Of a stretch of DNA of 64,000 nt, positions 57,112 to 64,000 are shown piece after piece. The DNA is taken from the NCBI RefSeq assembly GCF_029964055.1, contig NZ_CP124836.1, positions 2,170,001-2,234,000 of the forward strand, read 5' to 3'. The notes under the pieces were generated by a model. That model was not told where the DNA came from and did no database searches. It saw only the letters and a program-made list of their open reading frames with translations. Made by a program: the position numbers and the translations under genes. The DNA is from Arthrobacter sp. EM1 (lineage in GTDB: Bacteria; Actinomycetota; Actinomycetes; Actinomycetales; Micrococcaceae). Within the stretch, counting starts at the first letter, position 1. The number at the start of each line of letters is the position of its first letter.

Positions 57112-58833
57112 CTACCCGCAGTACGCACCCGTGGAGGCGCTGTGCACGAGCTTGGCGTACTTGGCCAGCACGCCCTTGGTGAACTTGGCCGGGAGGGGCT
57201 CCCAGCCCACCTTGCGGGCTTCGAGCTCGGCTTCGTCCACCAGCAGGTCGAAGCTGCGGGCCGCAATGTCAACGCGGATCCGGTCGCCGTCATTGACGAA
57301 GGCGATGGGGCCGCCGTCGGCGGCCTCCGGGGCGACGTGGCCAATGCAGAGTCCCGTTGTTCCGCCGGAGAAGCGTCCGTCGGTCAGCAGCAATACGTCC
57401 TTGCCAAGGCCCGCGCCCTTGATGGCACCGGTGATCGCGAGCATTTCGCGCATTCCCGGTCCTCCCTTGGGGCCCTCGTAGCGGATAACAACAACGTCCC
57501 CGGCCTGGATCTGGCCCTTGTCGAGCGCGTCCAGGGCCCCCTGCTCGCGCTCGAAAACGCGGGCGGTGCCCTCGAAGACGTCGGCATCGAAGCCCGCGCT
57601 TTTCACGACGGCGCCTTCGGGAGCCATCGTGCCGTGCAGGATCGTAATGCCGCCGGTTTTGTGGATGGGGTTGTCCATGGCCCGGAGGATCTTCCCATCC
57701 AGGTCCGGCGGGTTGATCTCGGCAAGGTTCTCCGCGACGGTCTTGCCCGTGACGGTAAGGCAGTCCCCATGGAGCAGGCCGGCATCGAGCAGCGCGCGCA
57801 TGATGACCGGCACACCACCGATCTTGTCGACGTCGGTCATCACGTAGCGGCCGAACGGCTTCAGGTCACCCAGGTGCGGGATCCTGTCGCCGATGCGGTT
57901 GAAGTCCTCCAGCGAGAGCTCCACTTCGGCCTCGCGGGCGATCGCGAGCAGGTGCAGCACGGCGTTGGTGGATCCACCGAAGGCCATGGTGACGGCGATG
58001 GCGTTCTCGAAAGCCTTTTTGGTCAAGATGTCCCGCGCGGTGATGCCCAACCGGAGGAGCTCGACGACGGCCTCGCCGGACTTGCGTGCAAAGGCGTCGC
58101 GGCGGCGGTCGGCCGAGGGCGGTGCTGCCGAGCCGGGCAGGGACATGCCCAGCGCTTCGCCGATGCAGGCCATGGTGTTGGCGGTGTACATCCCGCCGCA
58201 GGCACCTTCGCCCGGGCAGATGGCCTTTTCGATGCGGGTCAGGTCTTCCATGCTCATCTTGCCGGCGGCGCAGGCGCCGACGGCTTCGAACGCGTCGATC
58301 AGGGTGACTTCCTTTTCGGAGCCGTCCTCCAGCTTGACCCAGCCGGGCATGATGGAGCCTGCGTAGAGGAAGACGGCGGCGAGGTCCAGGCGGGCGGCAG
58401 CCATCAGCATGCCGGGCAGTGACTTGTCGCAGCCTGCAAGCAGGACTGAGCCGTCGATGCGCTCGGCCTGCATCACGGTTTCCACGGAGTCGGCGATGAC
58501 TTCGCGGGACACCAGCGAGAAGTGCATCCCCTCGTGCCCCATCGAGATGCCGTCCGAGACGGAGATGGTGCCGAACTGCATCGGGAATCCGCCACCGGCG
58601 TGGACACCCTCCTTAACGGCTGAGGCGAGCCTGTTCAGCGACAGGTTGCAGGGAGTGATTTCGTTCCAGGAGCTCGCGACGCCGATCTGGGGCTTGGCGA
58701 AGTCGTCGTCGCCCATCCCGACCGCCCGGAACATACCGCGCGCAGGGGCGGCGTGAATCCCGTCGGTGACGACCCGGCTGCGGGGTTTGATATCCGGCTT
58801 GGTGGCTGTTGCTGTTTGGGTGTCCTCACTCAT
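57112..58833 (-). CDS. ilvD: Dihydroxy-acid dehydratase
   Basis: Iron-sulfur dehydratase, third common step of Val/Ile synthesis. The 573-aa protein has cluster cysteines in [11 protein letters not shown] and [12 protein letters not shown], the [11 protein letters not shown] signature, and [19 protein letters not shown] near the C-terminus. ATG 58833. It is transcribed separately from ilvBNC; a candidate promoter and operator lie upstream and the palindromic element lies downstream. Confidence 0.96.
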   Translation of the reverse strand: MSEDTQTATATKPDIKPRSRVVTDGIHAAPARGMFRAVGMGDDDFAKPQIGVASSWNEITPCNLSLNRLASAVKEGVHAGGGFPMQFGTISVSDGISMGHEGMHFSLVSREVIADSVETVMQAERIDGSVLLAGCDKSLPGMLMAAARLDLAAVFLYAGSIMPGWVKLEDGSEKEVTLIDAFEAVGACAAGKMSMEDLTRIEKAICPGEGACGGMYTANTMACIGEALGMSLPGSAAPPSADRRRDAFARKSGEAVVELLRLGITARDILTKKAFENAIAVTMAFGGSTNAVLHLLAIAREAEVELSLEDFNRIGDRIPHLGDLKPFGRYVMTDVDKIGGVPVIMRALLDAGLLHGDCLTVTGKTVAENLAEINPPDLDGKILRAMDNPIHKTGGITILHGTMAPEGAVVKSAGFDADVFEGTARVFEREQGALDALDKGQIQAGDVVVIRYEGPKGGPGMREMLAITGAIKGAGLGKDVLLLTDGRFSGGTTGLCIGHVAPEAADGGPIAFVNDGDRIRVDIAARSFDLLVDEAELEARKVGWEPLPAKFTKGVLAKYAKLVHSASTGAYCG

Positions 58834-58880
58834 GGGTCAAAGTCTAGGGCTCAGCCGCCGCGCCCAACGACCCGAAAGAG

Positions 58881-58943
58881 CGCATTAAGCCTAAAAACAG
58901 GAATATTGCGACCAAATAATGGACCGCTGTCTCATTATGCGGA
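58881..58943 (-). promoter_or_regulatory. ilvD promoter with upstream IclR-type operator candidate
   Basis: On the minus strand TTGGTC (58915-58910) and TAGGCT (58893-58888) are 16 nt apart, ~55 nt before the ilvD ATG. Twelve bases further upstream lies TGTCTCATTATGCGGA (plus 58928-58943), the motif shared with leuB and leuC/ltbR. A site just upstream of -35 would suit activation rather than repression. Confidence 0.5.
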
Positions 58944-58961
58944 TACTCGGGACATGGCGCA

Positions 58962-59900
58962 TCAGTTGAGGTGAGCGGCGTCACGCAGCTCCGGGGCCGC
59001 GGCGACTGACTGCGCCTCGGCCTGGAGCATGGTGAGCACCTGCCGGATGGTGGTCCGGACAGCAACGTCGGGACGCGCGAGGGCAACGATGCTGCGGCTG
59101 GCTTTGACCCCCTCCAGCGGACGCAGAACGAAGCCCCTGCCCTGGTTCTTCAGCGCCGTGTAACGCGGCAGCAGGCTCAGCCCGTGCCCGGCGCTGACCA
59201 GGGCCTCAAGGACCCGCAGGTCGGGGAAGAGCTGGGCGCGGTCGGCGGGGGAATCGGCCTGCACTTCGATCTGGCGGAGGACAGTATCAAAAGGGAACCC
59301 CTCCGGCACTCCCATCCAGGGGAAGCCGATAACGTCTTCCGCCCGCAGCGTCGCCTTGCCTGCGAGCGCATGGCCCTCGGGGATGGCAACGTCGAGGGGT
59401 TCCTCCAGCAGCGGCACCACTGTCAGGCCCAGCCGGGCAAAAACATCCGGACCATCGACGCTGTGCGCCAGCACAATGTCATAGTCGGCTGTCAGCCCCG
59501 CAAACCCGGCCACGTTGGGATCCTCGAAATGGGCTTGGAAGCGGAGCCCGTCGATGGCTTTTACCCGGTGCAGGAGACCCGGGAGGAACATCTCGGCGGC
59601 GCTTGGAAAGAATGCTGCCTTGACGTGCGTTTGCCAGCCGCGCCGGTAGGTGTCGATGGTGGCTTCGGCCCGGGCGAGGGCCGTTGATACCTCTGCAGCT
59701 GCCCCCGCCATCGCGAGGCCGGCCTCCGTGAGGCGCACTCCCCGGCCCGACTTCTCGACCAGGACCACGCCCAGCTCCTCCTGCAGGGTCTTGAGCTGCT
59801 GCGAGACGGCAGAGGGTGTCACCTTCATCGCCTCGGCCGTGGCTCCGACAGTGCCGCGGTCGGCGAGCTCACGGAGAATACGCAGTCTCTTGAAATCCAT
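58962..59900 (-). CDS. LysR-family transcriptional regulator
   Basis: A 312-aa regulator. It has the N-terminal winged HTH (TVGATAEAMKVTPSAVSQQLKTLQ, residues ~17-40) followed by the dimerisation helix and a two-lobed effector domain (VKAAFFPSAAEMFLPGLLHRV; VPLLEEPLDVAIPEGHALAG). The target and co-inducer are unknown. It is divergent from the sunset-domain gene; a ~105-nt gap separates them. It lies upstream of ilvD on the same strand but with an independent promoter region between them. Confidence 0.88.
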   Translation of the reverse strand: MDFKRLRILRELADRGTVGATAEAMKVTPSAVSQQLKTLQEELGVVLVEKSGRGVRLTEAGLAMAGAAAEVSTALARAEATIDTYRRGWQTHVKAAFFPSAAEMFLPGLLHRVKAIDGLRFQAHFEDPNVAGFAGLTADYDIVLAHSVDGPDVFARLGLTVVPLLEEPLDVAIPEGHALAGKATLRAEDVIGFPWMGVPEGFPFDTVLRQIEVQADSPADRAQLFPDLRVLEALVSAGHGLSLLPRYTALKNQGRGFVLRPLEGVKASRSIVALARPDVAVRTTIRQVLTMLQAEAQSVAAAPELRDAAHLN

Positions 59901-60004
59901 GAAAAGAGGCTACAGGCCGGCGGCTTGGCGGGTGGACAGCCGCCTCAGGGCCGACGTACCGTCAAGCAACGGCAACCTTGCCTTATGGACAGAAAGGCTC
60001 TGCT

Positions 60005-60946
60005 ATGGATTGGATTATCTGGCTTGTTGTCATTGTAGTTATTGTCGCGATCGTCTGGTGGCTGCTTGGCCGCAACAGCTCGCGCGGCAAGTCCGGCGCC
60101 ACCGCAACGCCGGCTGCAGCCTCCGCCACCGCAACGCCCGCCACCGCAGCGCCGGCTGCAGCCTCCAACGAGGGCGACGCAGCCGCCGGGTCGAAAGCAG
60201 CGGAGCCCGCTCCGGCTTCCCCCAAGCCGGCGCTGCCGGACCTGCCCGCAGCTGCCGCCGAAACAGTCCCGGCCGAGCAGGGCGCGGATTGGGAAACCCA
60301 ATGGTCAGAGACACCGCCGGCCGAGCCGCACAGCATGGTGCACCCGGACGCAGCCGGAGGTGCCAGGTCCGAGCACCTGGCCGCGCAGGCTTCGGCTGTC
60401 GCCGAGAGCCTGCCCGTGCACCACCCTGAATACACCCAACCCCACGCGCCTACCCTCCCCGGCGCCGAGTCGGCCGCGGCGGAAGCAACTGAATCGGCGG
60501 AACCGGCGGAGGCAACTGAGGCAAGCGTCGAGGCAGCCGAGGCACACACCGTGCCGGCGCCAGCGGCAGTGCCGCCTGCGCAGTCAACGGCCGGTTCCCC
60601 TGCTGCCGAGGCCAGCACCCTAACTGCCGCGGCCGACACCGGCATTTCTGCGGCCGACACCCGCCAGTCGGCAGCATCTTCGGCCGCCTCGGAAACCGCT
60701 GCCGGCCATGGCGCCGAACCAGCCGGCCATCTCGCTGTCGATCAGCCCTATGGCGAGGGATCGGCAGCGCCGGCTCCGGACGGCAGCGGCCCGGAGGGCT
60801 TCACGGTTAAGGGCAACGCCTCGTCGATGGTCTATCACGACGAGACCAGCCCGTCCTTCGAGGAGACCGTCGCCGAGGTCTGGTTCCTGTCCCCGGCGCA
60901 CGCCGAAGCGGCCGGTTTCCGAGCTCCGCGACGGACTCGGCACTAG
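60005..60946 (+). CDS. Membrane-anchored sunset-domain protein
   Basis: A 313-aa protein with three parts. An N-terminal transmembrane helix (MDWIIWLVVIVVIVAIVWWL, residues 1-20) is followed by ~235 residues of Ala/Pro/Glu/Thr-rich low-complexity sequence. The C-terminal ~45 residues form a compact domain (GFTVKGNASSMVYH, EVWFLSPAHAEAAGFRAP). This end matches the pattern of the actinobacterial sunset domain (V/IKGN...YH...AEVWF...AEAAGFR), found alone or fused to ribosomal and other proteins; its role is unknown. ATG 60005 has AAAGG upstream; the ORF is open from 59978. Confidence 0.72.
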   Translation: MDWIIWLVVIVVIVAIVWWLLGRNSSRGKSGATATPAAASATATPATAAPAAASNEGDAAAGSKAAEPAPASPKPALPDLPAAAAETVPAEQGADWETQWSETPPAEPHSMVHPDAAGGARSEHLAAQASAVAESLPVHHPEYTQPHAPTLPGAESAAAEATESAEPAEATEASVEAAEAHTVPAPAAVPPAQSTAGSPAAEASTLTAAADTGISAADTRQSAASSAASETAAGHGAEPAGHLAVDQPYGEGSAAPAPDGSGPEGFTVKGNASSMVYHDETSPSFEETVAEVWFLSPAHAEAAGFRAPRRTRH

Positions 60947-60992
60947 CGAGCTCCGGGCACGTGAGAAGCAGGGAACCGGCCCAGGGGCACAG

Positions 60993-62195
60993 ATGACGGC
61001 GATCGGCGTGTGGCGGGACGCACTCCTGTACGCTCACCCCGCTCCGCCGGCCGCCCGCCCACGGCATGGATGGCATCGGGCGGCCTTGGCTGCGGGCGTC
61101 GCGGTCCTGCTGAGCGGCTGCACGCCCGGCCACAGTGGTCCTACCGCTCCCGCGGGCACGGTTCCCCTGTCCAGCTCCAGCCTGCCGGCCGGCAGCGGCC
61201 CGGCAGGGCCCCTGCCCACAACGGACCAGCCGACGGTTGCCGGACAGCTCAACGCCGAGCTCCGGCTGCCGTGGTCCACGGTCTTCCTGCCGGACGGAAC
61301 CGCCGTCATTTCCGAACGGGACACTGCCCTGCTGCGGACCATCGCGCCCGGGGCCGGAAACGGGCCGGCCGGCACGCTGGGTAAAGTGCCCGACGTCGTA
61401 CCCGGCGGCGAAGGCGGGCTGCTGGGCCTGGCTGTGTCACCGGACTTCGCGAGGGACCGGTACCTCTACGCCTACTTCACCGCCGAAAGTGACAACCGGA
61501 TCGCCAGGCTGCGAATTGAGGGCAACACCGGAGCCCTGCGGCTGGGTGTCCCGGAAGTCATTTTCACCGGAATTCCCAAGGCCAGCACACACAACGGTGG
61601 CCGGATCCGGTTCGGACCGGACGGCCAGCTGTACGTCGGCACCGGCGATTCGCAGCGCCGCGGCCAGCCGCAGGACCCGAAGGCCCTCGGAGGCAAGATT
61701 CTGCGCATCACGCCCGACGGACGACCGGCCCCGGGTAATCCCTTCGACGGCAACCCGGTGTACAGCCTCGGCCACCGCAACGTCCAGGGACTCGACTGGG
61801 ACAGCTCCGGCCGGCTATGGGCGAGCGAATTCGGCCCGGATGTCGACGACGAACTTAACCTGATTGTGCCCGGCGGCAACTACGGCTGGCCGGAGGTCAC
61901 CGGCTCCCCGCACCGTGCCGGCTTCCTGGACGCGAAGGTGGTGTGGCCCTCGACGGCGGATTCGTCTCCCAGCGGGCTCGAAATCGTCGGCGAGACGGCT
62001 TATCTGGGCGCGTTGCGGGGGCAACGGGTGTGGGCGGTGCCGCTGAACGGTGAGTTCGCCGGCGACCCTGTGAGCTATTTCACGGGGATGTACGGGAGGA
62101 TCAGGGACGTCGCCCTGGCTCCGGACGGCCGCCTCTGGGTGCTCAGCAACAATAAAAACCCCGACTTTGTGCTGGTTTTGGCGCTGCCAGTTTAG
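60993..62195 (+). CDS. PQQ-dependent sugar dehydrogenase-like lipoprotein
   Basis: A 400-aa glucose/sorbosone-dehydrogenase family protein. An N-terminal signal with lipobox LLSGC (Cys near residue 45) predicts anchoring on the outer face of the membrane, followed by a Pro/Ser/Gly linker. The beta-propeller signatures are GGEGGLLGLAVSPDF, STHNGGRIRFGPDGQLYVGTG, YSLGHRNVQGLDWD and GGNYGWPEVTG. The His/Arg residues of these motifs bind PQQ and substrate in soluble glucose dehydrogenase. Activity depends on PQQ supply, which is not encoded here. ATG 60993 is used; an open frame from 60708 overlaps the sunset gene. Confidence 0.85.
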   Translation: MTAIGVWRDALLYAHPAPPAARPRHGWHRAALAAGVAVLLSGCTPGHSGPTAPAGTVPLSSSSLPAGSGPAGPLPTTDQPTVAGQLNAELRLPWSTVFLPDGTAVISERDTALLRTIAPGAGNGPAGTLGKVPDVVPGGEGGLLGLAVSPDFARDRYLYAYFTAESDNRIARLRIEGNTGALRLGVPEVIFTGIPKASTHNGGRIRFGPDGQLYVGTGDSQRRGQPQDPKALGGKILRITPDGRPAPGNPFDGNPVYSLGHRNVQGLDWDSSGRLWASEFGPDVDDELNLIVPGGNYGWPEVTGSPHRAGFLDAKVVWPSTADSSPSGLEIVGETAYLGALRGQRVWAVPLNGEFAGDPVSYFTGMYGRIRDVALAPDGRLWVLSNNKNPDFVLVLALPV

Positions 62196-62221
62196 CCCCG
62201 GGACGCACCACACCAGCCGAT

Positions 62222-62250
62222 TTCACACCCTGCCCAAAGTCGTGTAGAGT
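62222..62250 (+). promoter_or_regulatory. tRNA-Lys promoter
   Basis: TTCACA (62222-62227) and TAGAGT (62245-62250) are spaced by exactly 17 nt, ~62 nt upstream of the tRNA. TTCACA matches TTGACA in 5 of 6 positions. Confidence 0.6.
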
Positions 62251-62312
62251 TTCATGTCGTTGCGGAGAACAACGCGGGAACAAAAACCCCGCAATGAACA
62301 CCAACAACAGCT

Positions 62313-62388
62313 GCACCTCTAGCTCAACTGGCAGAGCAATTGACTCTTAATCAATGGGTTCCGGGTTCGAGTCCCGGGGGGTGCACCA
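62313..62388 (+). tRNA. tRNA-Lys (anticodon CTT)
   Basis: Cloverleaf with acceptor GCACCTC pairing with GGGGTGC, D-arm AGCTCAACTGGCAGAGC, anticodon CTT in TTGACTCTTAATCAA and T-arm CGGGTTCGAGTCCCG. The discriminator A is followed by an encoded CCA (62386-62388). Confidence 0.97.
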
Positions 62389-62393
62389 CCGAG

Positions 62394-62442
62394 AAAACCC
62401 CGTTCTAACTGGCCAAAAGCCGTTAGGGCGGGGTTTTCTTTT
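62394..62442 (+). terminator. Intrinsic terminator after tRNA-Lys
   Basis: AAAACCCCG and CGGGGTTTT form the outer stem, CTAAC/GTTAG the inner stem, with a T-rich tail (TTTTCTTTT). It follows the tRNA directly. Confidence 0.9.
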
Positions 62443-62625
62443 GCCCGACTTGGCCCCCGGGGATCAGCTCAGGGGCAAAACCCGGCAATACTGGGAACCT
62501 GGCCCTAACCGTTGTCCCAACGACGCCGTTTCCGGCCCGCACAGACCGCCGCGATGTTCGTCCGACCCGCCCGGGCCGGGACGATCACGGGGCGTCCGTC
62601 CCTGGTCCCGACCGAAAGCAGTCCA

Positions 62626-63258
62626 GTGCAGAACTTCCGCCCGCTCGCAGTGACCCTGGCCGGCATCGCCTTTGCCGTCTCCGGCTGTTCAACCGCGGCT
62701 CCCCCGCCCGGAACTGCGGTATCCACTACCGGCGAGGCAGCCACACCGGGGTCCCCCGCCGCCGCGGCAGCAGCCACCGGCTGGGAGCTGGAGAGAAAGG
62801 GCAGCGCCGATCGGATCAACGCATCGGGCTTGGAAGTGCTGAACGCCGAAGGTGCGGCCGAGCATTTCCACGCCCACCTGGATATTTATGTGGACGGCAA
62901 GCCCGTTACGATCCCCGCGGACATCGGTTTCAGCTTCAGCGCTGAAGGCAAACCGGACGGCATCTCGTCCCTGCACACCCATGACGAGTCCGGCATCATC
63001 CACATTGAGGCACCGGTCGCCGGCGAAACCTACCGGCTCAGCCAGCTGCTTGCCGAATGGGGCGTCTTGGACGGCACCGACCAGACCCCGGGGTCCGCCC
63101 ATTCGGCTATCGCCGACTGGTCAGTCACCGTAAACGGCACCAAGCAGGAAGCCCCCGTCCAAGCCGTCGTCCTGAAAGCCCACGACGAAATCGTCCTCCA
63201 CTACGGTGTGGCGCCGTCACCTATGCCGGCGGCGTTCACCTTCCCGGACGGGGTCTAA
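62626..63258 (+). CDS. Histidine-containing lipoprotein of unknown function
   Basis: A 210-aa predicted lipoprotein if GTG 62626 is used (signal QNFRPLAVTLAGIAFAVSGC, Cys at about residue 21); open upstream starts at 62512 and 62554 would add unconserved sequence. After an Ala/Pro/Thr-rich linker, the domain contains EHFHAHLDIYVDGKPV and SSLHTHDESGIIHIEAP, which bring together six histidines and acidic residues in a likely metal-binding beta-structure. The C-terminus has HDEIVLHYGV. I do not recognise a named family with certainty. Confidence 0.75.
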   Translation: MQNFRPLAVTLAGIAFAVSGCSTAAPPPGTAVSTTGEAATPGSPAAAAAATGWELERKGSADRINASGLEVLNAEGAAEHFHAHLDIYVDGKPVTIPADIGFSFSAEGKPDGISSLHTHDESGIIHIEAPVAGETYRLSQLLAEWGVLDGTDQTPGSAHSAIADWSVTVNGTKQEAPVQAVVLKAHDEIVLHYGVAPSPMPAAFTFPDGV

Positions 63259-63350
63259 AGCAGGCTGCCCGGCGGACCGCTACCAGCCTGCCGCCCGCAT
63301 TTGTGGATTTGACCGCTCTTGGCGGCGTTCCGGGATCGTGTGGTGTCGCC

Positions 63351-63782
63351 TTAGCCGCGTTCGGCGATCGCCTTCACGGCCCGCACGAGGCTATCCCACA
63401 TGCCTTGGGAATGGGCTGCTGCTTCAGGACTGTCGTTGTTGTCCTGGGTGAGCGTGAGCCGGGTTGAGCCAGCGGCTCCCTCCAGCGTCCACGTGAGTGT
63501 GTGGTAGTTCGCCGGAACGTCGGCTTGGCCGGTCAGCGGGCTGAAATGCGTTGTGACCAAACTGCGGCCGGGCTTCAGTTCGAGAATCTCGCCCCTGTCT
63601 TCGTAGTCTTTGCCCTGCCAGGTTCCGCGCCAGCGGATCGGTCCGCCCACCGTCCAGCCGGTCACAACATCCGTGCCGAACATAAATTCTTTGATCGCCG
63701 CGGGATCTGTGATCACGGACCAGACCCGCTCCGGCGTGGCACCGATCGTGATCGTCGACGTGGCGACGTAGCTCTCGTCCAT
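63351..63782 (-). CDS. SRPBCC/AHSA1-like protein
   Basis: A 143-aa START/Bet v1-like (SRPBCC) domain protein: ATSTITIGATPERVWSVITDP at the N-terminus, the central RWRGTWQGKDYEDRGEILEL and the C-terminal long helix (SPEAAAHSQGMWDSLVRAV). Such proteins bind hydrophobic ligands or act in stress responses; no specific role can be given. ATG 63782. No operon partner is visible. Confidence 0.85.
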   Translation of the reverse strand: MDESYVATSTITIGATPERVWSVITDPAAIKEFMFGTDVVTGWTVGGPIRWRGTWQGKDYEDRGEILELKPGRSLVTTHFSPLTGQADVPANYHTLTWTLEGAAGSTRLTLTQDNNDSPEAAAHSQGMWDSLVRAVKAIAERG

Positions 63783-63835
63783 AACACGCAGTCTATGCGC
63801 GTGCCGCAGCGGCCCAGCGGACCGAGCAGGCTCCC

Positions 63836-64000
63836 TTAACTGAAGGCACCGGAACTTTCCCGCCGGATTGCGGGCATTTGAAAGTGGATTGGCAGCGTCA
63901 ACTGGACCGGCGACGCGCCCACGGGCTCGTCAAGCAGCTCGTTGATCGAGGTCTGCCCGTCCAGCTCCGCCATCGGGTGTGCATCCATCCCTTGAGCCTA
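63836..64000 (-). pseudogene. Apparent remnant of a LacI-family regulator C-terminus
   Basis: The minus strand encodes MDAHPMAELDGQT (from 63988), then INELLDEPVGASPVQLTLP and RRESSG before TAA at 63836. This resembles the last segment of LacI-family effector domains (G-x-D-x-HPMAEL-x-G-x-T, then LLDEP and LPxxxxxRxSSG). The usual ~15-25 residues between these parts seem to be missing, and the frame is closed by an in-frame TAG at 64000-63998. A truncated or internally deleted gene, or a small unrelated ORF, are both possible; sequence beyond the window is needed to decide. Confidence 0.4.

Overview
The window is a high-GC chromosomal segment from an actinobacterium, most likely an Arthrobacter-type member of the Micrococcaceae. 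The pointers are a fused OleBC olefin-biosynthesis gene as in Micrococcus/Arthrobacter, a fused RmlC-RmlD, an actinobacterial housekeeping gene order, GTG/TTG starts and many 1- and 4-nt gene overlaps. No phage, insertion sequence, CRISPR array or rRNA operon was seen. Function calls rest on recognised motifs and gene order, not on database searches.

Region 1 (1-38.6 kb). After the 3' end of a GH79-like glycosidase comes a long, mainly minus-strand housekeeping block. Read in transcription order it is leuC-leuD, murA, plsC, gpsA, ddl, thiL, a DAK2-domain gene, recG, rsmD, coaD, yceD(DUF177)-rpmF-rnc-mutM, smc, ftsY. This ancestral order is interrupted by three cassettes: the dTDP-rhamnose genes rmlCD/rmlB/rmlA (22.0-25.4 kb), an SDR/aminotransferase/spermidine-synthase-like operon (14.0-16.9 kb, plus strand) and the long-chain olefin operon oleA-oleBC-oleD (6.0-10.7 kb, plus strand). 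An IclR-type regulator (LtbR/NdgR-like) is divergent from leuCD. Next come a DUF1697 gene, a pair of dynamin-like membrane GTPases, tRNA-Glu(CTC), tRNA-Gln(CTG), a HAD phosphatase and gltX.

Region 2 (38.6-59 kb). This is a branched-chain amino acid region. It holds a TetR/SDR divergent pair, a FAH-family enzyme, an MBL-fold hydrolase, ilvE, leuB, metG, an ABC transporter (ATPase plus a 929-aa permease), serA, ilvC, ilvN, ilvB and ilvD. ilvB is preceded by a 22-aa Val/Leu-rich leader peptide and an intrinsic terminator, a classic attenuator. A TGTCTCATTAT motif recurs in front of leuC/ltbR, leuB and ilvD, with a degenerate pair at ilvB, which suggests one IclR-type regulon covering the dispersed leu/ilv genes.

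Region 3 (59-64 kb). This holds a LysR regulator, a membrane-anchored sunset-domain protein, a lipoprotein glucose/sorbosone-dehydrogenase-like enzyme, tRNA-Lys(CTT), a His-rich lipoprotein, an SRPBCC protein and an apparent remnant of a LacI-family C-terminus.

Non-coding structure stands out. A 32-bp-period array of direct then inverted repeats lies between metG and leuB. A ~67-72-bp palindromic element occurs twice (42.6 and 57.0 kb). A 15-bp tandem repeat encodes a pentapeptide tail at the RecG N-terminus.
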